Assembly (NCBI GenBank): GCA_037176905.1
Contig: JBBBWG010001571.1
Span: 1-35,048 of the forward strand
Source: Azolla pinnata
Taxonomy: Eukaryota > Streptophyta > Polypodiopsida > Salviniales > Salviniaceae
Reading direction: 5' to 3'
Length of the DNA: 35,048 bases
Part shown: positions 20,229 to 28,193 of the stretch, piece by piece
Layout of the letters: every line of letters starts with the position of its first letter
How positions within the stretch are numbered: the first letter of the stretch is position 1
Program-made: the position numbers and the translations under genes
The notes under the pieces: model-generated
Databases searched by the model: none
Seen by the model: only the letters and a program-made list of their open reading frames with translations
What the model was told of the DNA's origin: nothing

Positions 20229-22792
20229 TCAGAACATGATTTTAACACCATTTTCTTGATATGTGCATCCATCGGTAAGCACCCGATTGCCTTTCTCATC
20301 GAAGAATCGGCCACCCTTGAAGATTTGCGGGAAACCAGTCATCAGCCTTGCGAGAGCAGACAAAGGAGACAAGTATTCGATGCTCTGACCTGATCCTTTG
20401 ACATTGAGGATAGATGGTACCAATGCCTCAGCGACCGTTTCGGGCTCCTCGGCCAACACATTGAAGAATCTCCGTGCCATGGGTGTGGAATCTTTGAGAA
20501 GGAGATCGGTTAGAACCATTCCTGGTGAAAGGTTATGAACCCCTATGCTTGTTATTCCTGCAGAAACAAGATATGTAGGACTGTATAAGGTTATGCATGG
20601 ATGGAACATACATACATGCATAGGTTATCCTCTAATTATGTTGGACCTTGCTAGCAGGTGAGCCTCTTCACACAATGATATTCAATCTTAGAAACCATCC
20701 TTGTGCGATCTATCAGCTTGCAAAGTTAGATCCGTGGTTTATATCGTAGATTCTAACCCAAACATGCATGAGGGAATTATCTTGCAATGAATCGTCCCAA
20801 CTGTGAGCTAGCATGTTCATAGATATAGACAAGCATATGCCTAATGCATAACCATTACATCAGGGGTACCAAACTATACTTACGGTTCACATCTTATATG
20901 TATGTAGTATGTATGTGTACCAAAATGAAGGTGCATTCGATTTTATTAGAACTGAAATCTCCAGGTTTCTCTAGTTCTAACTTGCTCGCTTGCTTAAGAA
21001 CAGGTAAACCATGTTAAGGAAATGTTGGGTCGAGGTCATTCATCACCGTGCACCTGCATTCTCGAGCTCTTCGTTTAATGAGGCTGAGAGTTGTGTGAGG
21101 GCGACCTTGGTCATTTTGTGTGTGGCTGCTGAGCGTGTAAACCTGGCCCCCCAACGAGAGAAACCCATGTTGAAGATGTGGTAGATTGGGGTTTCGGAAG
21201 AGGGTTGTCGCCTCATGATGTCGATGGCTTCTCGGCAGCACAACAGTGAACCGAGTACATTCGTATTCGATACACGGACGATCTCATCTGGCTCGATGTC
21301 AGACAAGATTCGCTTGGAAGTCACCTCACCTGTCACAAAAGAAAGAAGCAGTTTTAAGTTTAGGGTTTATGGATTAGGCTTAGGATAGTTTAGGGTTTAG
21401 GAACGGCCCAAAAAATGCATTGATATCCCTCCTAAGTGAAGAGCAGAACTGTAGAAATTCATTATCAATCGATGCCTCTTCTTTGAGGATCATCATGACC
21501 AGAGTGGGAATCAAGAAAGATACTTTCTTCTAGGTCCGAACGATACAAAATGACTGCGAGAATCGTAAGCCTTCCCCATTAAAACCGGAACACGTCTCTT
21601 CCCCTTCCTTCCCTTTGCCTTAGTGTGATCTCTTTTTACTAAATGTCAGCATGACAAAAAGTTCTCGAAACCTCATCCAACTTCATCTTCCGCGGTAGCA
21701 TCACTATATTTTAACAAATAACAAAGAGAAGGATGAAATTTAGCTGAGATAAGGGGTGTTCAAAACCCCGCATTTACAAGCTTAGGCACATGAACCCATC
21801 CAGAACATCCAACATGTATAGCCATTCTTGCGATTGTCCCGAAGATAAAGATGGTTAAAGATATCAATGTTTTTCCATTTGTTTGTTCGCATGCATCCTA
21901 AAGTCGATAGATGCGATCGAGGCTTTCAATTATCAGTATACCAAAACTGAACTCCTCATCAAGATTATTTCAAAATACATAGATTCTTCATTCTCTCCCC
22001 CAGAGCTCACACAATGGTATACAGATTGCAACTAAGCAAAACACATTTGCGGGCATAGAGCGTAATATGGTGCGCCATTTGGAGGGAGATATGGCCACAA
22101 GAATGGTGAGCATTTGCAGGAGAAAACACAGAAGAAAACTTGGTGGCCATTTTTGTCAGAATACAACAAACAGTAAAGAAACCATGGTGGGCATTTTTTC
22201 CAGGACGTACAATCATCAACAAAACCAGAAGAAACGGATTAGTGAAAGGACAGTATGCAAAAAGAAAGGAAATCAGAATGCAATCACAAAACCAGAAATT
22301 GCAAAGAATTGCCGATCGAACGGAAAGACTAGAAGGAAAGAACGAATCATGGTGGGCATTCTCTTTCAGGATGCAATTCAGGATGCAATTCACAAGACCA
22401 GAATGAAATCAGGCATGGTATGCATCATTTGCAGGATGAAAATCAAACAAGAACCAGGAAAAGAAGAAGAAGAAGAAGAAGAAGAAGAACGGCGAACCCG
22501 CATTGTTGATCCAGAAGTGCAGACTCTGGCGGAGCACGTCCTCGGAGAAGCGGGCGAAGGCGGAGACCTGGGAGGGCTGAGACACGTCGCAGGGCATGGC
22601 GAAGAGCTGAGCTTGAGGGTGCATGTGAGCACGGAGGGAATCCATGGAAGCTTGGAGGCGGGAGCTATGGCGGGCGCAGATGACGACGCGGGAGGGGCCC
22701 TGCGCGAGGATCTGGCGGGCGAGGGCGAAGCCGAAGCCTCTGCTCGCGCCTGTGATGACGACGCCGGGGGATTCCAAGGGCTCCGTCGCCAT
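20229..22792 (-). CDS. NYC1/NOL-like short-chain dehydrogenase/reductase with a degenerate active site
   Basis: Member of the SDR superfamily closest to the chlorophyll b reductases NYC1 and NOL. Exons (minus): 22792-22498, 21329-21054, 20557-20229; phases 1 and 1, 299 aa. Visible: NAD(P) glycine motif TGASRGFG at 14-21, CDV at 68-70, NNAG at 96-99, NTNVLG at 120-125, LSPGMVLTDLL at 200-210, and a C-terminal RGGRFFDE-like block (KGGRFFDEKGNRVL). Around the expected catalytic site it reads HIFNMGFSRWG...SAATHKMTK: the normal Tyr of YxxxK is H169 (K173 kept) and the expected Ser is W158, so the ordinary Ser-Tyr-Lys chemistry is in doubt. The protein begins almost at the Rossmann fold, so no transit peptide is seen, unlike NYC1 and NOL; the upstream frame is only repeat and gap. 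Exon 1 has an inverted, truncated copy at 24597-24861. Symbol withheld because NOL versus a third paralog cannot be settled. Confidence 0.85.
22075..22445 (-). repeat. repeated ATGGTGGGCATT/CAGGATGCAAT words in SDR intron 1
   Basis: The word ATGGTG(G/A)GCATT followed by TTTCCAGGA or GCAGGA recurs near 22104, 22140 (variant), 22184, 22350 and 22415 (variant). The same words, complementary, recur in the decarboxylase intron 1 at about 24918, 24960-25010, 25075-25105 and 25190-25225, as expected if the intron was carried along in the inverted duplication. Confidence 0.7.
22459..22490 (+). repeat. (GAA)n just inside SDR intron 1
   Basis: About ten GAA units; on the gene strand a TTC run only seven bases after the exon 1 donor. 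Reading through it gives a run of Phe in the overlapping open frame, which is intron sequence. Confidence 0.85.
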
Positions 22793-22819
22793 CGCCAAGA
22801 GCCCAAGAATCTCTGCTGC

Positions 22820-23141
22820 AGAAGGAAGAAGAAGAAATGAAGAAGAAGAAGTGGATAAGAAGAAGAAATGAAGAAGAAATGCAGACGAAGAAATGAAGAA
22901 GAAATGCAGAAGAAGAAGAAATGAAGAAACGAAGAAAAGAAGAAGAAATGCAGAAGAAGAAGAAATGAAGAAATGAAGAAAAGAAGAAGAAATGTAGAAG
23001 AAGAAGAAATGNNNNNNNNNNNNNNNNNNNNNNNNNNNNNNNNNNNNNNNNNNNNNNNNNNNNNNNNNNNNNNNNNNNNNNNNNNNNNNNNNNNNNNNNN
23101 NNNNNNNNNNNGAAATGAAGAAGAAATGAAGAAGAAGAAAG
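22820..23141 (+). repeat. GAAGAAATGAA-type minisatellite upstream of the SDR, with assembly gap
   Basis: Units built from GAAGAAGAAATG and GAAGAAATGAA continue on both sides of a run of exactly 100 N (23012-23111). The array therefore exceeds the assembled length by an unknown amount. It covers the 5' UTR or core promoter of the SDR gene. The frames that read across the N run are artefacts. Confidence 0.9.
23012..23111. other. assembly gap (100 N)
   Basis: Exactly 100 N, the conventional length for a gap of unknown size, placed inside the GAA-rich minisatellite. Confidence 0.98.
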
Positions 23142-23489
23142 AGCTCAAAACCCAAATAGACCACTTCTTTCAGATAAAGAATTGAAGAGTTCAAAACCCT
23201 AGCTCACACTGGACCAAACTGGTTCCAGATTGAAATTAATCTGAGATTAGCAGCTCTCGAGTTGAAGGAAAAAGCTCCTGTTTTCATGAGAATCGGGAAC
23301 GCCGATGCGTTCTATAACTTCTTATTAGCAACCGGAAGTGTTAGTTAAGTTAGCATGGACGATGCCATCAGCCCCCTCGCTGGATATTTCCCACCTCCGC
23401 TTACGTGTAATCGAATGGTCCGGTGGATCATCATTATGCTTTGCTTCATCCGATGTCAAAGGCCATTTTGTGACGAGGCTAATTGTAGC

Positions 23490-23712
23490 TAATCTCGGAT
23501 TTTCAATGGAAACCACTATCTAGGTCTATCTATCTATCTATCCATTTATCTATGTCAGTGTTTTGGCCAAGCGAATCTCAAATCTCAATGGAACCACTAT
23601 CTATGTCTGTCTATCCATCTATCTTTGTCTGTCTGTCTGTCTACCTATCTATCCATCTATCTATGTCAGTGTTTTTGGCCAAGCTAATCTCAGATTTCAA
23701 TGGAACCACTGT

Positions 23713-23748
<36 letters not shown>

Positions 23749-24412
23749 GTTTGTCTGTCGGTCTATCTATCTATCTATGTCTGTTTATCTATCTATCTAT
23801 GTCTGTCTATGTATCCATCTATGTATGTCAGTTTTTTGGCCAAGCGAATCTCAGATTTCAATGGAACTGCTATCTATCTATCTATCCATCCATCTATCTA
23901 TCTGTCTGTCTATGTCTGTCTATCTATCCATCTATCTAAGTTTGTTTATCTATCTATCTATGTCCGTCTATCTATCCATCTGTCTATGTCTATGTTTTGG
24001 CCAAGCGAATCTCAGCTTTCAATGGAACCACTGTCTATCTATCTGTGTTTGTTTGTCTGTCTATCTATCTATCTATCTATGTCTGTCTATGTATCCATCT
24101 ATCTATGTCTGTGTTTTGGCCAAGCGAATCTCAGATTTCAATGGAACCAATGTCTATCGATCTATCTATCCATCTATCTATCTATCTATGTCCATTGATC
24201 CATCTATCTATGTCTGTGTTTTGGCCAAGCTAATCCCAGATTTCAATGGAACCATTGTCTGTCTATCTATCTTTCTATCTATCTATCTATCTATGTCCAT
24301 TGATCCATCTATCTATGTCCATTGATCCATCTATCTATGTGTGTGTTTTGGCCAAGCTAATCTCATCAGATTTCAATGGAACCAATCTATCTATGTCTGT
24401 GTTTTGGTCCAA
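23490..24412 (+). repeat. composite minisatellite: fixed 40-bp core plus (TCTA/TCTG)n spacers
   Basis: The core GTGTTTTGGCCAAGC, (G/T)AATCTCAGA, TTTCAATGGAACCA recurs with its TTGGCCAAG word at 23563, 23675, 23836, 23997, 24116, 24221, 24348 and a final variant at 24404; steps are 112, 161, 161, 119, 105, 127 and 56 bp. Spacers are TCTA, TCTG and TCCA tetranucleotides. A likely founder unit without the TTGGCC part lies at 23492-23522 (GCTAATCTCGG, TTTTCAATGGAAACCACTATCTA). It fills the space between the two arms of the inverted duplication. All long frames here result from the repeat. Confidence 0.95.
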
Positions 24413-24472
24413 TCTGGGCTTTTTGTATCAATCTGGGTTTTTGTACTTTTCTCTCTTTGATGTGAAAGAAGA

Positions 24473-24580
24473 AGAAAGAAGAAGAAGAAGAAGAAGAAGA
24501 AGAAGAAGAAGAAGAAGAAGAAGGATTGTGGATAAGGGCCCTTCTTCTTCTTCTTTCTTCTTCTTCTTCGTTCTTCTGCA
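24473..24580 (+). repeat. GAA / TTC inverted repeat in the 5' leader of the decarboxylase
   Basis: About fifteen GAA units (24473-24524) are followed after about 18 bases by CTTCTTCTTCTTCTTTC-type units (24540-24575). The two can pair over about 35 bases. The loop holds GTGGATAAG, which at the SDR occurs inside the GAA array (22852-22860) in the same plus-strand orientation, so a small nested inversion may have happened within this arm. Confidence 0.75.
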
Positions 24581-24596
24581 GCAGAGCAGCTCGGCG

Positions 24597-24861
24597 ATGG
24601 CGACAGAGTCCCCCGGCGCCGTCATCACAGGCGCCAGAAGAGGCCTCGCCTTCGCCTTGGGCCCCCTGTTCCTTCCCCAGGGCCCCTCCCGTGTGTTGCT
24701 TTGCGCCCGCCATCGCCCCCGCCTCCAAGCTTCCGCCATGGATTCCCTTCGTGCTCACTTGCACCCTCAAGCTTCCGCCTTCGCCCGCTTCTCCTCCTCC
24801 TCCTCCTCCTCCTCCTCCTCGGAGGTGGACGTGCTCCATCAGAGTATGATCAACAATGCAG
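24597..24861 (+). other. captured copy of SDR exon 1 (88 codons), now likely exon 1 of the decarboxylase
   Basis: It encodes [16 protein letters not shown]... and aligns along its length with SDR exon 1 (MATEPLESPGVVITGASRG...). Differences: the third glycine of TGxxxGxG is gone (TGARRGLA), an in-frame deletion removes the CDVSQPSQV part, a TCC expansion adds about ten Ser, and WINNAG has become MINNAG. It remains open throughout, all indels are multiples of three, and it ends in AATGCAG|GTTAGC, the same donor position and phase 1 as the parent exon. It cannot fold as an SDR. Taken alone it is a truncated gene copy; in context it supplies the start codon and leader of the decarboxylase. Confidence 0.75.
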
Positions 24862-27800
24862 GTTAGCCATTTCTTTCCTGCTTCTTCTTGTTTTGAATAT
24901 TTCTCCTGGAAATGAATGCCCACCATGTTTGATTTCCTTCCCCTTCTTCTCTTCCCTTTGGCTCTTCGGTCTGCTTTCTGTGATTGCATCCTGAAAAAAG
25001 AATGCCCATCATGTTTCATTCTTTCCCTTCTACTCTTTCTTTTTTATCAGGAGTTTCCCTTATTTCTGGTTCTGTGATTGCATCCTGAAATAAGAATGCC
25101 CACCATAGCTTTTCTTATTTCTGGTTTTGTGATTGCATCCCGGTTTCTGTCTACTGCTTTCACTAGCACTTCCCTTCGGTTTCGTTTATCGTACGTCCTG
25201 GAAGAAAACATTTCCCACCATGGTATTCTGGCAAAAATAGCAAAAATTTGCTGTTGTATTCTGGCAAAAATGGCCCCCATGTATCGATCATCTTATGCAT
25301 TTTTGAAACAATGCTGCTCTCATGATGAGCAGTTCGGTTTTTGTACCGATAATTCAAGTCTCTGTTGCATCTGTAGACTTGAGGATGCATCCAGGCAAAT
25401 AAATGGAGACCGTGATATTTTCAACCATCTTTGTCTTCAGGGGATCACAAGAATGGTTGTTCATGTCGGATGTTCTTGATGGGTTTATGTGCCTAAGCTT
25501 GTAAATATATGGGGCTTTGGACACCCTTATCTAAAACTAATCTTCATTCGTCTCCTTCTTGTTATTGTTAAATAGTGACGATACCGTGTAAGATGAAGAG
25601 GATGAGGTTTCGAGAACTTTGTCATGCTGACATTTAGTATAAAAAAAAAGATTATCGCACTAAGGCGAAGGTAGGGAAGGAAGAGATGTGTGTTTTTTCC
25701 TTTTTGGTTTTTAAATGGGAAGGCTTACATTCTCCGGCTGTCGTGTTGCATCATTTGAACTTAGAATTTTGAGTCTTTTTCTTTTTTGCGCGATCTGCTG
25801 TCGGTGAAGCTTCACTCATGTGTTTTCTTTTTTGTTTGTTGGGCAGATCCACTGTTGGTGAGGGCAGCAAGAGGGGAGATTGTGGAGAGACCACCTGCAT
25901 GGATGATGAGGCAGGCAGGCCGATACATGGCTGCCTACAGAAAACTCTCTGAGAAACATCCCGGTTTCAGAGAGAGGTCGGAAACCACTGATCTGATCGT
26001 CGAGATTTCGCTACAACCATGGAACGCTTTTCGACCAGATGGAGTTATAATCTTCTCGGATATCCTCACTCCGTTGACTGCGATCGGGATAGACTTCGAG
26101 ATTGACGAAAACAAAGGCCCGATAATCGATTCTCCCATTCAGACAGAAGACGACTTGTCATGTTTGCATGGAATTGATCTTGACAAGTTGCGGTTTGTCG
26201 GGGAGGCTTTAAGTATCTTACGGAAAGAGGTACGTGCAGCCTTTAGTTTATTAGCAAGCCGATACTAGTATGTACATTTATAAGGAATTTTAACGATAAA
26301 AATGGAATCACATTTTCATATACCCTCATATACATTTTCATCACTTGAGACCGAGTTGTCAAGACTCTGTAGAGAAGAAATAGAGATTCATTGGCAGTTG
26401 GAGATCTACATTCCGTGCATAGCATTAGTATGTCTTATCCATAATACTGTTGTGAATACGGGACTCATTTCCTCTTGTACTGTAGAGTGGGAACCCGGTT
26501 GAAAAGCCATAATCCATGGGTGATGGTCAACTGATATGGAGAAAGAGGACCTACACTCTACACCTTCTTCTTTTGGAGCTAAATATCTCACTTAGGGACT
26601 TCCATACTGATGATGCCAAACCAAATCTCTGGAACATTGGGACATTGTTCAAATGTTTGTTGTTGACATCAACTAAATTTTGAAGGAAACAGTATGGGGT
26701 CCTTCCTAAACAGAGAGACAAGTACTGGAACTAATTAGTAATCTTATCCAAGGATATGTAACACCCGAGAAATGTAATTGCTGTCAACAACCATGCTGCG
26801 TGACTAGCTGCTATCTGCAGCAAATAGCTGACTGAAGCATGTTCACTTTGCCTGATGTAATTTTTCTTACGTCAGACAAGCGGGCAGTTAAAATAGCGTT
26901 TGGCAATGTGGATAAGTTCTAGGTGAATTGGATAACTACCATAGTATATGGATAACTACCTCAGGAGGTGCCCAAATATACATGTTCCCCAATTATCTAT
27001 TTGAGAGCTGAGGATAGGAGGATTTGGAGATATTTGAGAGCTGAAATCGGCACAATTGAGAGGCTTAACAAGGGCTCCATTTCACCTTCACATATCTGAA
27101 AGCAAATTTGCTCCTCCTCTGCATCTGAGGGTAACTTAAAGACCACTTCACTTGCATTCATTCATCTATGGGGTTTGGTATTGAAGCACTGACCTGAATC
27201 AGAGGCGCTTCTATGTCACATAACATGATTGGTCATATAACGGTTCTATGAAATTTCACAGGTTGGTGATGCTGCTGCAATCCTGGGATTCGTCGGGGCG
27301 CCTTGGACTTTAGCCACATATATCATTGAGGGTAAAACTACACGTACTTATACGACCATAAAGAGGATGTGTCATCAGTCTCCCTTGATATTGAGGACCT
27401 TGCTCAGCCACCTTGCTCGAGAAATCGCCAACTACATGATATTTCAGATCAAGCAAGGTGCACAGTGCGTCCAGATTTTCGATTCGTGGGGGGGTCAACT
27501 CACACCAGAACAGTGGGATCATTGGTCCAAACCTTACATTCAACAGGTAATGACAAGAAGAGCACGGATTCAGAAACGTGTGCAAGAGTTTGATTGAGCT
27601 TCGATTCAGGTCGAGACAATCCAGATACAGCGTGTATCATCTTCATTGCAAGATTCGGCGAAAGGAAGCCTTCCATTTTAACAACAACATAATACTCTCT
27701 CTGCAGATGGTTAGCGCTGTAAAGCAAAGTTGTCCAGGGGTACCTGTCGTGCTGTATATCAATGGGAATGGCGGGTTCTTAGAACGCATGCAACAAACCG

Positions 27801-28193
27801 GCGTTGATGTTATCGGGCTGGATTGGACAGTAGACATGGCTGATGGGCGGCGGCGGCTGGATGAGAAGATCGGAGTTCAAGGAAACGTCGATCCAGCGCT
27901 CTTGTTTGCTCCTCGGCAAGCAATATCCGAAGAGATAGAGAGGTAGTTACCGTGTATCTCGACATCTCTCACAACACTGAATTCATGATGGCATATGTAT
28001 TTGATCATTACACTTTTTGGGCTTTTTGATTGCTTGTATCGACGATGGCAATAGGGTTGTGAAGAAGGCTGGAAGGCAAAGGCATATTCTGAACTTGGGA
28101 CATGGAGTTCTGGTTGGAACCCCCGAGGAGAATGTCTCGCATTTCTTCGAGACTGCTAGGAAACTGTCATACGACACTCTATCAGCGTCGTAA
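24597..28193 (+). CDS. HEME1: uroporphyrinogen decarboxylase (plastid HEME1 type) with SDR-derived leader
   Basis: Decarboxylates the four acetate side chains of uroporphyrinogen III to coproporphyrinogen III, in the plastid for heme and chlorophyll. Exons: 24597-24861 (inferred), 25847-26229, 27262-27546, 27707-27942, 28055-28193; 435 aa. Exons 2-5 (residues 89-435) are a complete enzyme: RQAGR at 110-114 (substrate-binding Arg residues), FSDIL with D160, [39 protein letters not shown] and LNLGHG with H406. The family normally has an upstream transit-peptide exon ending in a split Asp codon (G|AT). The only strong phase-1 donor upstream is that of the copied SDR exon, so the predicted join is [15 protein letters not shown]. 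The first 75 residues are rich in Ala, Arg, Leu and Ser with few acidic residues, so they could act as a targeting peptide; this is inference. A weaker alternative start is ATG 25096 with donor at 25223 (42-codon leader, also phase 1). Exons 2-5 are very secure; exon 1 is moderate. Confidence 0.85.

Larger units (their letters stand above)
21520..23215 (-). repeat. inverted duplication, left arm (SDR promoter, exon 1, intron 1)
   Basis: Read on the minus strand, this arm matches 24400-25775 read on the plus strand in the same order: a GGTCCA..GGGTTTT upstream patch (about 23215), GAA/TTC repeats, CTGCAGCAGAG before the start codon, exon 1, the ATGGTGGGCATT-type intron words (22100-22430), and the far intron landmarks TGTGCCTAAGCTTGTAAAT (about 21790), TTTCGAGAACTTT and CATGCTGACATTTAGTA (about 21640-21670) and GGAAGGCTTAC (about 21570). 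Divergence is substantial and indels are frequent. The left arm also carries a TTTAGGGTTT block at 21358-21400 that the right arm lacks. Confidence 0.85.
24400..25775 (+). repeat. inverted duplication, right arm (in front of the decarboxylase)
   Basis: The plus strand here repeats, in inverted orientation, the upstream region, exon 1 and intron 1 of the SDR gene (left arm 21520-23215). Shared landmarks on this arm: GGTCCAATCTGGG at about 24406, CTGCAGCAGAGC at 24577, the exon at 24597-24861, GTGCCTAAGCTTGTAAATAT at about 25490, GGTTTCGAGAAC at about 25608, CATGCTGACATTTAGTAT at about 25624 and GGAAGGCTTACATTCTCC at about 25719. Similarity fades between about 25770 and 25800, only about 50-75 bp before the splice acceptor at 25846. 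Confidence 0.85.

Noticed and set aside
21054..21241. Separate short minus-strand frame next to SDR exon 2 as an independent gene
   Set aside because: It is another frame of exon 2; the in-phase reading joins exons 1 and 3 cleanly.
22067..22840. 257-codon plus-strand frame overlapping the SDR exon 1
   Set aside because: It is antisense to a well-supported exon and runs through intron and GAA repeat; it has no recognisable product.
22390..23194. Minus-strand frames crossing the N gap, suggesting a longer SDR N-terminus
   Set aside because: The extra part is Phe/Ser/Leu from TTC repeats plus N positions; the conserved start MATEP at 22792 matches the start of the duplicated exon.
23552..24325. 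Long plus-strand frames (up to 257 codons) of Tyr/Leu/Ser/Ile
   Set aside because: They are translations of the TCTA/TCTG minisatellite, open in several frames at once, with no unique coding content.
25096..25222. Alternative 42-codon first exon for the decarboxylase (MPTIAF..., phase-1 donor at 25223)
   Set aside because: The sequence is the mirror copy of SDR intron 1 and its donor (ATG|GTATTC) is weaker than that at 24861. Kept as an alternative, not the preferred model.
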